This document shows, in pieces, positions 1 to 9,636 of a DNA stretch of 64,000 nt. Position numbers and translations under genes: made by a program. This stretch comes from Shewanella psychrotolerans (GTDB taxonomy: Bacteria > Pseudomonadota > Gammaproteobacteria > Enterobacterales > Shewanellaceae), in assembly GCF_019457595.1 (NCBI RefSeq), contig NZ_CP080419.1, positions 3,782,001-3,846,000 on the forward strand, written 5' to 3'. The first letter of the stretch is position 1. Every line of letters begins with the position of its first letter. Below the pieces are notes generated by a model. It saw only the letters and a list, made by a program, of their open reading frames with translations, made no database searches and was not told the origin of the DNA.

Positions 1-24
1 TTCACGCGGTACTCTCTTACAAAA

Positions 25-231
25 TTAGTACTGTGGATCCCATTTAGGCAATACTAAGGCCAATGCAAAGTACACTAACAAACTAATTGCGGGATTCATT
101 ATTACTGCAATAGCCCATACTACTCGGGTCCACAAACGCGACCAGCCAAATTTATCCGCCATCATTGCTGCAATACCACACACAACCCCTTTCGGACGCT
201 TCAGCCTACGGACTAGATTATCTATATTCAT
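25..231 (-). CDS. PspC-domain small membrane protein
   Basis: A 68-residue protein consisting of little more than one PspC domain. Residues 1-25 form a basic N-terminus with the PKGVVCGI pattern, followed by a WTRVVWAI segment and one hydrophobic stretch at about 36-62. PspC proteins sit in the inner membrane and take part in the phage-shock response to membrane stress. Here there is no pspA or pspB in view. The gene is last in a minus-strand set with a 35-residue membrane protein and a secreted 95-residue protein. Stop is TAA at 25-27. The domain call is firm; the stress role is inferred from the family. Confidence 0.75.
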   Translation of the reverse strand: MNIDNLVRRLKRPKGVVCGIAAMMADKFGWSRLWTRVVWAIAVIMNPAISLLVYFALALVLPKWDPQY

Positions 232-276
232 TGGATACTCCTGATGACATAAATGGATATTGATCCCAGCGCTTCA

Positions 277-384
277 CTAAATGACCTTGTGCCAATTAAA
301 GGTACATACCACTGCAGCACACAACGCAAAGCCCAATACGGGTAGCAACAATATCGCCGCTAGTTCAAACAGATAAGTCATCAT
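277..384 (-). CDS. 35-residue membrane microprotein
   Basis: A short frame starting ATG at 384 and ending TAG at 277, giving 35 residues: a near-continuous hydrophobic helix (residues 3-28, rich in Leu, Ala and Val, two Cys) and a short polar tail ending HKVI. The ATG overlaps the TAA stop of the upstream gene by one base (TAATG), a classic arrangement for translational coupling. The pspC-like gene follows 45 bases downstream. No family is recognised. It may be a small partner of the PspC-domain protein, by analogy with the short PspB, but it shows no clear PspB similarity. Confidence 0.5.
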   Translation of the reverse strand: MMTYLFELAAILLLPVLGFALCAAVVCTFNWHKVI

Positions 385-671
385 TACTGATTCGCCATCG
401 CACTAGTTATCTCAGCGTTATTACTCTGCTCGCTATCTGCAACATCTACCGCTTGCTCTAGGCTAGTTTCAAATAAAGACTCAGATAACTGTGCTTGTAG
501 TGAAAGGCTAAGTTCTTGCTGAGCGACAACCATCATTTCCTGCATCTGAGTAGCAAGGTTACGCTCAAGCGTTGCACTGATGTTTGATGGGATAAACTCA
601 TCAGCACTTGCTGAGACACTCGCACTTACAAGTAAAGAGGCGATAAGTGATACTTTAGTTAGCTTGTTCAT
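384..671 (-). CDS. secreted 95-residue protein of unknown function
   Basis: Begins with a clear signal peptide (residues 1-23, MNKLTK, a hydrophobic core, then a likely cut after SVSASA). The mature part is about 72 residues, Gln-, Glu- and Ser-rich, low in aromatic residues and probably helical. It carries no cysteine and no recognised domain. It is first in the presumed three-gene minus-strand operon with the microprotein and the PspC-domain protein, which suggests a periplasmic envelope role, but no specific function can be given. Confidence 0.6.
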   Translation of the reverse strand: MNKLTKVSLIASLLVSASVSASADEFIPSNISATLERNLATQMQEMMVVAQQELSLSLQAQLSESLFETSLEQAVDVADSEQSNNAEITSAMANQ

Positions 672-884
672 AATGTCTTCCTTTTCATATTCGATTGTGA
701 CAAGTAAGACAATACAAAGGGTGTGCCAACTTTTAACAGCACACTCAATACATTGTTTTTATTTAACTTTTAACTTATGCAAGAATAATGTGAGCTAATT
801 TACGAAAATAAATAAAAAAGCGAAATAGCGAGTTTCGCTACCCACTAGTAATTTTCGCTACTTTGCAGTGAAAAGATTAAAAAA

Positions 885-919
885 CCAACAAAAAAGCCTA
901 CAATTTACATGCAGGCTTT
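885..919 (-). terminator. rho-independent terminator of dusA
   Basis: AAAGCCT at 893-899 pairs with AGGCTTT at 913-919, and on the minus strand the stem runs into a T tract (complement of the A run at about 884-895). It lies 39 bases beyond the dusA stop. Confidence 0.8.
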
Positions 920-957
920 CGATGAAAAAAACAGATAAGAACTTAATTTAAAAATGT

Positions 958-1947
958 TTATTTATTATCCATACTGGCTCTAGCCTGATGTATGACTTCA
1001 ATACCAGCGCCTTGGCGATGCGCATTTTCACTCACATAACGACGCCAAGCACGCGAACCCACTTCACCTTGATAAAGCCCTGTGATATGACGAGTAATAT
1101 GATTCAGACGACCACCTGCAGCTAAATGTTTCTCTATATAAGGAATCATTTTCTCCAAAACAGCATCTCGACTCAAAACAGGTTTATCACTACCACACAA
1201 GAATTGATCAACCTGGGCAAGTATATAAGGATTTTGATAGGCTTCTCGCCCAACCATCACCCCATCTAATTGCTCAAGATGGGTTTTGCATTCGCTCAAT
1301 GTTTTCACGCCGCCATTGAGAGAGATGCTTAACTTGGGATGATCCCCCTTTAGCTGATACACACGCTCATAATCGAGCTCTGGGATCTCACGATTCTCTT
1401 TTGGACTTAATCCTTGTAACCAAGCCTTGCGAGCGTGAATAATAAAGGTATCACAACCGGCCGCGCTAACAATATCAATAAAATCGGTAAGAAACTCGTA
1501 GCTATCTTGCTCATCGATGCCAATACGGGTTTTAACCGTCACCGGAATATCGACCACGTTTCGCATCGCATCAACGCATTGTGCTACCAGCTTTGGCTCA
1601 GCCATCAAGCAAGCACCAAAGCGCCCATTTTGGACACGATCTGACGGGCACCCCACATTCAGGTTAACCTCATCATAGCCTCTCTCTGCGGCCAACTTGG
1701 CGCAGGTAGCGAGATCGGCAGGATTAGAGCCGCCTAGTTGTAGAGCTAACGGGTGTTCTTCATCGTTATAGGCAAGATAGTCACCTTTACCATGAATAAT
1801 CGCGCCAGTAGTGACCATTTCGGTATAAAGCAAAGCTTGCTCAGACATCAAGCGAGCAAAGTAGCGATAATGCCGATCAGTCCAATCGAGCATGGGCGCA
1901 ATGCTGAAAGTGCGATTGATGGTATCTGGCATGGTATTTAGTGACAT
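958..1947 (-). CDS. dusA: tRNA-dihydrouridine(20/20a) synthase DusA
   Basis: FMN enzyme that reduces uridine to dihydrouridine at positions 20/20a of the tRNA D-loop with NADPH. The 329-residue length is normal for DusA. The N-terminal TIM barrel starts with [19 protein letters not shown]; the catalytic loop holds NVGCPSDRV and then NGRFGACLM, whose second Cys is the expected proton donor. The phosphate-binding part reads LNGGVKT and the C-terminal helical domain includes [12 protein letters not shown], typical of DusA. It is a single gene with its own terminator. Confidence 0.95.
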   Translation of the reverse strand: MSLNTMPDTINRTFSIAPMLDWTDRHYRYFARLMSEQALLYTEMVTTGAIIHGKGDYLAYNDEEHPLALQLGGSNPADLATCAKLAAERGYDEVNLNVGCPSDRVQNGRFGACLMAEPKLVAQCVDAMRNVVDIPVTVKTRIGIDEQDSYEFLTDFIDIVSAAGCDTFIIHARKAWLQGLSPKENREIPELDYERVYQLKGDHPKLSISLNGGVKTLSECKTHLEQLDGVMVGREAYQNPYILAQVDQFLCGSDKPVLSRDAVLEKMIPYIEKHLAAGGRLNHITRHITGLYQGEVGSRAWRRYVSENAHRQGAGIEVIHQARASMDNK

Positions 1948-2355
1948 AAAAACAGTAACCCGTAGTTTAACAGCCCCCAGTACAGGGCGTGGCCGCGCAT
2001 TTTACACTGGTCATCAAAAAATGCACAGGCTTGCTCTCACTCAACTCTATAAATTTGACCTTTCACCCTAAAGACACCGTACCGAACAAAGCGGCCAACA
2101 CAAACTGCAACGGCAATACATACCGCATTCTCATCGTGAGAAAGAGAGCCAACCAATGTCAACATAGCCGATAGCATTACTGTTGTGGTCACAAATCATA
2201 AAATATTGGCAAGTTAATCCCAACAATTTATACAGTTAAGGTGGTGCTGTGCTATGGTAAAAAATGAGATTTTAAGATTTTAAATAAAAACTCTCCTAAG
2301 CTTATAGTCAGGCATCGGCAATCAATTTAGAGACAGTATAGGAGCCTCTTCCCAG
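1948..2355. other. intergenic region between divergent dusA and cheX-like gene
   Basis: About 400 bases between two divergent genes, so both promoters should lie here. A 61-codon frame at 1989-2174 has no signal, family likeness or clear ribosome site and is not accepted. The sequence becomes AT-rich at about 2195-2290. No repeat or structured RNA was seen. Confidence 0.5.
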
Positions 2356-2820
2356 ATGAATGTGAACTTTATAAATCCGTTTTTAGAATCGCTACTTAAC
2401 GTCCTCAAGACCATGGCCAGCATGGAACTTAAGCCTGGGAAGCCCAATCTTAAAAAAGATAATATCGCAAAGGGTGACGTATCAGGTTTAATCGGTATGG
2501 TCGGCCCACAAACCAAAGGTTCGCTTTCTATCACTTTCGAAGAGTCATTAATTTTAGAGATCATGAATAATATGCTAGGGGAAAGACCCTCTAGCGTTAA
2601 CGAAGAGGTTACCGATCTCGTTGGCGAAATTACTAATATGGTGACGGGTGGTGCCAAAAACTTATTGGGTGATAAAGGCTATGACTTCGAAATGGCCACA
2701 CCAATTGTCGTCTCAGGTAAAGGCCATACCATAGCCCATAAATCTGACGGTCAAAAAATTATAATGCCATTTACCAGTAATTTTGGAAATGCGTACATCG
2801 AAATCTGCTTCGAGCTTTAA
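2356..2820 (+). CDS. CheX-like CheY-P phosphatase family protein
   Basis: A 154-residue cytosolic protein of the CheX/CheC/FliY phosphatase superfamily. These proteins dephosphorylate CheY or related receivers. The helix with G90-EITN-M carries the ExxN motif (Glu91, Asn94) that inserts into the receiver active site. The rest matches the CheX alternation of strands, for example LIGMVGP and KGSLSITF. There is no signal peptide. An AGGAG lies about 12 bases before the ATG. It stands alone, not in a chemotaxis operon, so the partner receiver is unknown. Confidence 0.85.
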   Translation: MNVNFINPFLESLLNVLKTMASMELKPGKPNLKKDNIAKGDVSGLIGMVGPQTKGSLSITFEESLILEIMNNMLGERPSSVNEEVTDLVGEITNMVTGGAKNLLGDKGYDFEMATPIVVSGKGHTIAHKSDGQKIIMPFTSNFGNAYIEICFEL

Positions 2821-2867
2821 TGGCAAGCAGAGCATCATCGAAATAGGCTATATTGAAAGCGAATCAT

Positions 2868-2892
2868 CGAGGAGCACTTTCTTTTCTCCTCG
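2868..2892 (+). terminator. possible terminator hairpin after the cheX-like gene
   Basis: CGAGGAG at 2868-2874 can pair with CTCCTCG at 2886-2892, 47 bases after the stop codon. There is no T tract downstream, so it may be a weak or factor-aided terminator, or only a stem that protects the 3' end. Confidence 0.4.
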
Positions 2893-2910
2893 AAGCTTTA
2901 GACAGGTCTA

Positions 2911-3292
2911 ATACCAATTAGTATAAAGATGTGATCGCTCAGCGACGATTCAACACTAAAGGTTAGCGCTGATGAGGCAAGGTCTTTAATTGCTCCAGTA
3001 TTAAAGACATTCATAACATCTGACCGCCAAGGCTGGCGGGAATGTCTTAAGTATGTCGGCAACATGCAAGACCTTGTTGTTTACAACGAGTGAAGCGCAT
3101 ACTTGTTCTAGGGTCAAACTCGTTAACACAGCATCAAAAGCGCTAAAATTCGCCTGTTAGGCGTGTTTTTTGACTTTCGACTTCTGCGTTGAATGGCCTC
3201 ACATGGAAACAACCATTGCATTATCCATTCGCCTTGGATTGGTTACCCAAAAAACACGCTGAGTCGATCGCTTTCTTATACTGATTGGGATA
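2911..3292. repeat. MITE-like element, long form (about 380 bp)
   Basis: The ends are inverted repeats: left ATACCAATTAGTATAAAGAT at 2911-2930, right reading inward from about 3292 as TATCCCAATCAGTATAAGAA. No open frame fills it. It contains nested internal inverted repeats: GCGTGTTTTTT at 3161-3171 with AAAAAACACGC at 3249-3259 (perfect 11-mer), and CAAGGTCTT at 2978-2986 with AAGACCTTG at 3068-3076. A 48-bp element with the same ends lies at 41564-41611. This fits a non-autonomous miniature transposable element. Confidence 0.75.
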
Positions 3293-3361
3293 ACACTTAA
3301 TAATCCATTAGCGAGCTGCTCAAATTAATGAGTAATTTCACCATTAATATAAGGCAAAAAA

Positions 3362-4438
3362 TCACCCCAAACATACTGCAACGCGCGGGGTCAGCTTAGT
3401 CACTAGTTCATAGGCTATCGTACCAATATGTTCAGCAACATCTTCAACGGGTAACGCTTTACCCCAAAGCAGTACATCGTCACCCACGGCATCTGTTGCA
3501 TCGATACCTAAATCCACCGTCAGCATATCCATGGATACTCGGCCAACGACCGGTACCAAACGGCCATTAATCCACACTGGAGTTCCCTCAGGTGCATTAC
3601 GGGGATAGCCATCGCCATAGCCTATGGCGACCACGCCGAGTTTGGTGTCTTGTTTAGCGTGCCAATAGCTACCATATCCGACAGGCTCACCCGCCTTATG
3701 CTCTCTCACTGCAATCAACTGAGAAACCAGCTCCATAGCAGGTATAAGACCATGATTACTACCAAAATCACCTGTAACTGGTGATACGCCATAAAGCGCA
3801 ATTCCGGGTCTTATCCAGTCAGCTTGGGTATCTTGCCAATAAAGCGCCGCAGCCGAATTAGCTAAAGTTCTGTCGCCAGGAAGATCTTTAGTCATCTCGT
3901 TAAAGTGTTTAGCTTGATTAGCCGTAGCAGGATTGTCAGGCTCATCTGCACAAGCAAAATGGGTCATCAAATGAATAGGTTTAGCCACCTGAGGACAATC
4001 GAGTAACCGCTGATAGGTTGAGGCGAACTGCGCTAAGGTAAACCCTAATCTGTGCATTCCCGAATCAACTTTCATCCACACAGTGACAGGTTTATCTAAC
4101 TTAGCGGTTTCTAGCATCTCGATTTGAAACTCGTGATGCACCACGGTATCGATATCATGATTAACTAAGGTATTAAGATCACTTTGGCGAAAAAAGCCTT
4201 CCAACAGAAGCAGCTTGGCGTTAATGCCACCGGCTCTGAGTTCCAACGCCTCTTCCAATCTGGCAAGACCAAAACCATCAGCCGTCGTCAGACACTTAGC
4301 CACATTAAGTAAACCATGGCCATAACCATTGGCCTTAACGACCGCCATCACCTTGCTATGGGGTGCAAGTTCTCGTAATCGCTGTAAATTAGACTTCAGC
4401 GCATCACCACTGATCTCTGCACGGGGAAAGGGTTTCAA
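3362..4438 (-). CDS. alr: alanine racemase
   Basis: PLP enzyme that interconverts L- and D-alanine for peptidoglycan. It is 358 residues, normal for the family. The PLP lysine is Lys35 in [16 protein letters not shown], a GYGSYW tyrosine motif and [10 protein letters not shown] follow, then the C-terminal beta domain with [12 protein letters not shown]. The start is TTG at 4438 ([10 protein letters not shown]), chosen because the alignment with family N-termini begins there and no ATG precedes it. It lies about 100 bases downstream of dnaB in the same direction, the usual dnaB-alr order in this group. Confidence 0.95.
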   Translation of the reverse strand: MKPFPRAEISGDALKSNLQRLRELAPHSKVMAVVKANGYGHGLLNVAKCLTTADGFGLARLEEALELRAGGINAKLLLLEGFFRQSDLNTLVNHDIDTVVHHEFQIEMLETAKLDKPVTVWMKVDSGMHRLGFTLAQFASTYQRLLDCPQVAKPIHLMTHFACADEPDNPATANQAKHFNEMTKDLPGDRTLANSAAALYWQDTQADWIRPGIALYGVSPVTGDFGSNHGLIPAMELVSQLIAVREHKAGEPVGYGSYWHAKQDTKLGVVAIGYGDGYPRNAPEGTPVWINGRLVPVVGRVSMDMLTVDLGIDATDAVGDDVLLWGKALPVEDVAEHIGTIAYELVTKLTPRVAVCLG

Positions 4439-4540
4439 ACAATAACCTTATAAAAGCAAATACGCTTAATATGAAATTAACGCAAAATGAGTCATAAAGG
4501 GGCAAAATAAACCATGTTTAATCTTTGCCCTGCTCATAAA

Positions 4541-5947
4541 TTAATCTTCTTCGAATTGAGGGCCGGCATAGTTATCGAAGCGCGAATATTGACCTTGAAA
4601 CACCAAGCGCACTCGTCCAATAGGGCCGTTACGCTGCTTACCAATAATGATTTCTGCGGTGCCCTTATCTTCAGAATCGTTGTTATACACTTCATCACGG
4701 TAAATAAACATGATCAAATCCGCATCTTGCTCAATAGAACCCGATTCACGCAAATCAGAGTTAACAGGACGTTTATCGGCACGTTGCTCCAATGAACGGT
4801 TAAGCTGCGACAGCGCAATAACAGGGATCTCTAACTCTTTAGCAAGCGCCTTAAGTGAGCGAGAGATCTCGGCGATCTCTAGCGTACGGTTGTCAGATAG
4901 CGCAGGAACTTGCATCAATTGAAGGTAATCGATCATGATCATCGACAAGCCGCCATGTTCTCTGGCGATACGACGGGCGCGGCTGCGCACTTCGGTTGGC
5001 GTTAAACCCGAACCATCATCGATATACATCTTGCCCTGTTCAAGCATGATCCCCATAGTCGATGAAACCCGTGCCCAATCATCATCGTCAAGCTGACCAG
5101 TACGGATCTTAGTTTGGTCAACACGACCGAGTGAGGCCAACATACGCATCATGATCTGTTCTGATGGCATCTCCAAACTAAAAATAAGCACGGGCTTATC
5201 TTCATTGAGTGCGGCTTGCTCACACAAGTTCATCGCAAAAGTGGTTTTACCCATAGATGGACGCGCCGCAACAATGATCAAATCGCCAGACTGGAAACCC
5301 GCGGTCATCTTATCTAAATCGCCAAAGCCGCTCGACACCCCAGTGACGCCGTTGTGTGGGTTGTTGTACAGCTCTTCAATCTTATCGACCGTTTTTTCCA
5401 AAATGCTCTTAATGCCCTCAGGGCCTTCATTCGCATTGGCACGCTGCTCGGCAATTTTAAAGACTTTGCTTTCGGCTAAATCGAGTAGTTCGCCCGAATT
5501 ACGTCCTTCGGGATTAAAACCCGCGTCGGCAATCTCATTGGCCACCTTAATCATTTCACGTACAACCGCACGTTCACGTACAATCGAGGCGTAAGATAAA
5601 ATGTTGCCCGCACTCGGGGTATTCTTCGCAATTTCGCCTAAGTAGGCAAAACCACCGGCATCTTCAAGACTATCTTCAAGCTCAAGCTGCTCAGATACCG
5701 TGATCAAATCGATCGGTTGACCTGCAGCAACCAGGGCCTCCATCGCGACGAAGATCATCCGATGTGAACGAGAATAAAAGTCCTCCTTCACCACGGCTTC
5801 GGCAACTTTATCCCAAGCGTCTGAATCCAACATCAAGCCACCGAGCACAGATTGCTCGGCCTCAATAGAGTGTGGCGGCATCTTCAATGCATCGAGTTGT
5901 AAATCTCTCGGCTTTTTCTTAGCCTGAAAACCACCTTGCTGTGCCAT
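4541..5947 (-). CDS. dnaB: replicative DNA helicase DnaB
   Basis: Hexameric 5'-3' helicase that unwinds the replication fork and recruits primase. 468 residues. The N-terminal DnaB domain begins with PPHSIEAEQSVLGGLML; the RecA-like C-terminal domain has Walker A ARPSMGKT, Walker B IMIDYLQLM and the DLRESGSIEQDAD arginine-finger region. The start is the ATG at 5947 (MAQQGG), preceded by GGAG; a longer in-frame extension to 6046 has an atypical Phe/Arg-rich sequence and is rejected. It faces away from the S46 peptidase gene, so the 120 bases between hold both promoters. Confidence 0.95.
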   Translation of the reverse strand: MAQQGGFQAKKKPRDLQLDALKMPPHSIEAEQSVLGGLMLDSDAWDKVAEAVVKEDFYSRSHRMIFVAMEALVAAGQPIDLITVSEQLELEDSLEDAGGFAYLGEIAKNTPSAGNILSYASIVRERAVVREMIKVANEIADAGFNPEGRNSGELLDLAESKVFKIAEQRANANEGPEGIKSILEKTVDKIEELYNNPHNGVTGVSSGFGDLDKMTAGFQSGDLIIVAARPSMGKTTFAMNLCEQAALNEDKPVLIFSLEMPSEQIMMRMLASLGRVDQTKIRTGQLDDDDWARVSSTMGIMLEQGKMYIDDGSGLTPTEVRSRARRIAREHGGLSMIMIDYLQLMQVPALSDNRTLEIAEISRSLKALAKELEIPVIALSQLNRSLEQRADKRPVNSDLRESGSIEQDADLIMFIYRDEVYNNDSEDKGTAEIIIGKQRNGPIGRVRLVFQGQYSRFDNYAGPQFEED

Positions 5948-6070
5948 TAAATCTCCAAATTTCCAACGATTAGGCAAAATATGGTATAAAACCCGGGTCA
6001 AGCAGAACTCAAACAGGCCGCCTACGCCTGTTCGTCCAACAAACACACATATAATAATTAAGGAATAAAC

Positions 6071-8275
6071 ATGCGCAAAGCATTGGTTGCAGCCTTAATG
6101 CTGTCATCGGGCATCGCTATTGCCGATGAAGGGCAGTGGCAACCTTATCAAATGCCTTCGATCGCCGATAAACTTAGCGAACGTGGTATTAAAATTCCAG
6201 CAAAACAACTTGCCGATCTCACCCAATATCCCATGAATGCGGTTGTTGGCCTCGGGTATTGTACCGCCAGTTTCGTGTCGCCCCAAGGTTTAGTTGTGAC
6301 TAATCACCACTGTGCTTATCGTGCGATACAATACAATAGTAAAAAAGAGCACAACTATATCGCCGATGGCTTCCTAGCCAAGCAGATGTCCGAAGAACCT
6401 TCGGCTGGTCCCAACGAACGCCTCTATATTACCGAAGCCGTTACCGACGTGAGCAACAAGGTAATGAATGGTTTAAGCGATGACCCGCTTAAACGCTTTG
6501 AAGAGATCCAAGCCAACCGTAAATCACTCATCAAAGAGTGTGAAAGCGATGACAACTATCGCTGCTCGGTGCGAAGCTTTCATAACGGCCTCGAATATTA
6601 CCTTATCAAGCAACTTATCATCCGCGATGTTCGTTTAGTCTACGCGCCACCCAAAAGTGTTGGCTCTTTCGGCGGTGATATCGATAACTATGAGTATCCG
6701 CGCCATTCGGGCGATTTTACCTTCCTGCGCGCCTATGTAGGCAAAGATGGTAAGCCAGCAGCCTATGCTGCTGATAACGTGCCTTTTAAACCTAAAAGCT
6801 ACCTCAAAATTAACGCCGATGGTGTTAAAGCGGGTGATGGCGTGTTTGTCGCTGGCTATCCAGGCTCAACCAGTCGCTATCGTTTAACCAGCGAACTAAA
6901 ATTCGCCAGCGATTGGCTCTACCCTACCCTAGCTAAGCGCTATCAACTGCGCATAGATACCATTGAAGCTATGGGTGATAGCGATGCTGCGATTGCCATC
7001 AAATATGCAGGCACCTTAGCCTCAATGGCAAACCGGATGAAAAAATACAATGGTCTGCTCGATGGCTTTAAGGCCACCGATATTGCAGGGATTAAGCAAG
7101 CGCGCGAAGATGATTTTAGCAAGTGGTTAGCAGCCGATAGCCAATATCAAAGCTATCAGGCTAAATTTGATCAGCTAGAAAACCTGTTAGTTGAGCAGCA
7201 CACCGCCCAGCAAACCCGTTACTTCTTTGAAAACGCTCAATCGAGCGCGCTGTTAACTGCAGCCAACCAACTGTATCGACTAGCAAAAGAGAAAACCAAG
7301 CCCGATGCAGAACGTGAAGAGGGTTATCAGCAACGTGACATGAAGATGCTTAAAGCGCGTCTTAAGCGTATCGATTCAAGTTTTGCGGTATCGGTTGATA
7401 AGACTCTATGGCTACAAGATCTTAACGCTTATCTGGCACAAGAAAATCGGGTTGCTGAACTCGACGAGATGCTCAAAACTGAAGATAGTAGCGTGACACT
7501 ATCCGACAAATTAGACGGTCTCTACTCATTAACCTCACTCACAGACCAAGCTAAACGTTTAGCTTGGATGGATGCAGACGTTAAGGCATTTGAAACCAGT
7601 GCCGATCCCTTTATTCGTCTTGCCGTAGCCTTATACGACACCAATATGGCACAAGAAAAGGCGAAAAAAACACTAGCAGGTAAGCTCTCCAAAGCACGAC
7701 CAGCTTATATGGAAGCCGTTATCGCTTACTATAAGTCAAACAACTGGCCAGTGTACCCAGACGCCAACGGCACCTTACGTATCACCTATGGTATGGTTGA
7801 TGGCTATCAATCGAAAGATGCCCTTTACAAGCAGCCTTTCACTCGCCTTGAAGGTATCGTAGCTAAGCACACTGGTGTTGAGCCATTTAATGCACCGCAA
7901 AAGGTATTAGATGCGATTAACGCTAAACGCTATGGCAGCCATCAAGTTGAGTCTGTGTATCAAGATCCGGCATCTTGGCTATGTCGCCTGTTCTCTTGTT
8001 TAGACAAACCTGAGAGTTTTGGCTCGGTGCCTGTAAACTTTCTGTCGAGTGTTGATACCACTGGCGGAAACTCAGGTTCACCGGTATTTAATGGCAAAGG
8101 CGAACTCGTTGGATTGAACTTCGATTCGACCTATGAAGCCATCACCAAAGATTGGTTCTTTAACCCAACGATCACTCGTGCAGTTCACGTCGACTTTAGA
8201 TATATCCTATGGATGATGGATGAAGTTGACCATGCCGACAACTTGATCAAAGAGCTGGAGTTAGTGCGTAACTAA
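6071..8275 (+). CDS. S46 family dipeptidyl-peptidase, probable DPP11 type
   Basis: Periplasmic serine exopeptidase that releases dipeptides from peptide N-termini. 734 residues. Signal peptide at 1-19 (cut after AIA), then a chymotrypsin-like fold split by a helical domain. The catalytic His is in TNHHC (His80), the Asp probably in GGDIDNYEYPRHSGDF, the Ser in GGNSGSP (Ser668). In S46 enzymes the residue 18 positions after the catalytic Ser separates DPP7 (Gly) from DPP11 (Arg or Ser); here it is Ser686 in NFDST, which predicts preference for Asp or Glu at P1. This rule is recalled from the family literature. AAGGA precedes the ATG. Its terminator is split by an IS element. Confidence 0.88.
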   Translation: MRKALVAALMLSSGIAIADEGQWQPYQMPSIADKLSERGIKIPAKQLADLTQYPMNAVVGLGYCTASFVSPQGLVVTNHHCAYRAIQYNSKKEHNYIADGFLAKQMSEEPSAGPNERLYITEAVTDVSNKVMNGLSDDPLKRFEEIQANRKSLIKECESDDNYRCSVRSFHNGLEYYLIKQLIIRDVRLVYAPPKSVGSFGGDIDNYEYPRHSGDFTFLRAYVGKDGKPAAYAADNVPFKPKSYLKINADGVKAGDGVFVAGYPGSTSRYRLTSELKFASDWLYPTLAKRYQLRIDTIEAMGDSDAAIAIKYAGTLASMANRMKKYNGLLDGFKATDIAGIKQAREDDFSKWLAADSQYQSYQAKFDQLENLLVEQHTAQQTRYFFENAQSSALLTAANQLYRLAKEKTKPDAEREEGYQQRDMKMLKARLKRIDSSFAVSVDKTLWLQDLNAYLAQENRVAELDEMLKTEDSSVTLSDKLDGLYSLTSLTDQAKRLAWMDADVKAFETSADPFIRLAVALYDTNMAQEKAKKTLAGKLSKARPAYMEAVIAYYKSNNWPVYPDANGTLRITYGMVDGYQSKDALYKQPFTRLEGIVAKHTGVEPFNAPQKVLDAINAKRYGSHQVESVYQDPASWLCRLFSCLDKPESFGSVPVNFLSSVDTTGGNSGSPVFNGKGELVGLNFDSTYEAITKDWFFNPTITRAVHVDFRYILWMMDEVDHADNLIKELELVRN

Positions 8276-8306
8276 CAAAAGACTCATCCACTGCGTCTTT
8301 TACAAT

Positions 8307-8325
8307 AAAAATACCCGGCACTGCT
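8307..8325 (+). terminator. left half of the S46 peptidase terminator, broken by IS4
   Basis: AAAAATACCC followed by GGCACTGCT. The matching arm and T tract, GGGTATTTTTTT, now lies at 10872-10883 beyond the IS element. Joined at the 10-bp target duplication they make a stem with an ACTG-type loop and a strong T run, so the intact site was a rho-independent terminator. Confidence 0.8.
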
Positions 8326-9636
8326 TAATGCCGTTCACTTAACGTGAACGGCTTTCTTTTTTATGGGATATCGGTCCTTCGAACACTTCAACACTCTAGG
8401 ATAACTACGCTCCCTCTTTCCTTCTAAAACAAACTGTTTTGCATTTTTTTCTATATCAAAGATTACCTTAGGAATATTGCCGGGAGATATGCTAGGAAGT
8501 TGGGATAGTTTAAAAATAATATGCGACGACGCTTCTCTAAAACTCAATTGGTTAGGGAAGACCCCTTTTAATGAGTGTGCCATCAATACCATCTTATATC
8601 TCAGCAAGTTATACGCAAGAAGGACTCCCCACAACTCCTGCCTAATTAATTCCGGAAGCTGACTTCTGAGTGTAAACCGAGTTTCAAGCATATACTGCTT
8701 CATCTCTCTGTACCCCAACTCTATCTCCCATCGATGTGCATATAAATCAACGATTTCACCTGATGGATAACGCATTGGCTCTGTGAGTGAAGTGATGATT
8801 TGCAGCGTTTTTCCTTTCACTGTTTTAGTGAGTAAACGTGCTTCCATAAACTCAGGTAAATCAGGCCTTTTCTTTCTAGATTGAGGGGTTGTGGTTAGCC
8901 TGATAAGCTTATCTTGTCGCCCTAAAGAACGTACCACTTCATATTGTGTATTCTTCTTCAATGGCATTAACCAATGTCTATTACTGCCAGCTTGTGACCA
9001 GTCATGTAATAACCCCAACGAGTAAAAGCCCCGGTCGAACAGGGTTAAACTGTTATCCGGCGTATTGTTGATGAGATTAGCGGCTAATGCCATTTCATTT
9101 TCAGCTACACTCCCAAAAGATGAGTCGACTAACAGATGACTACTGAGTTCCATTAGACACACCATGCGAACTTGAGGATAGGAAGCATTACTCGATTGGT
9201 TGCTCGTGCGAGAAAAGGCGCTATCGTTTTCAGGTGTATCAGGGGTTCTCCAGACGACACCGTCCACGCCATAAAGATTAAGGCCGCACCATTGTGGATG
9301 CTCAGCCAGCATGTTCCATCTCTTTTGAGTCTGTCGAAAAATATCTTTTACAACGTCACTGCCCAATTTCTTTCTTGCCTGAGTGACAGCACTTCGAGCA
9401 ACATAATCGACCTTATTTGGGAGGATAATATCCAGTTTATTAATCAGTTGCCTAACGGACTCCCCCCGAAATAAAGCCATGCCGATAACAGCCCAAATCA
9501 TAGACTCCATAGGTAATTTTCGCTTACGAAGCGTGGCTACACCATTGGATTGTAAACAGTTTTGAATAAGCTCTGGACAAAGAAGCTCCCCAAGATTGGT
9601 GAACTCATACCAATTAGTAATGATCTATGATCTAAT

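Noticed and set aside
1989..2174. A 61-codon plus frame between dusA and the cheX-like gene.
   Set aside because: No ribosome site, no signal, and amino-acid use unlike a real protein.
5948..6046. Extending dnaB to an upstream ATG.
   Set aside because: The added residues are unlike any DnaB start and the region is the shared promoter with the S46 peptidase gene.
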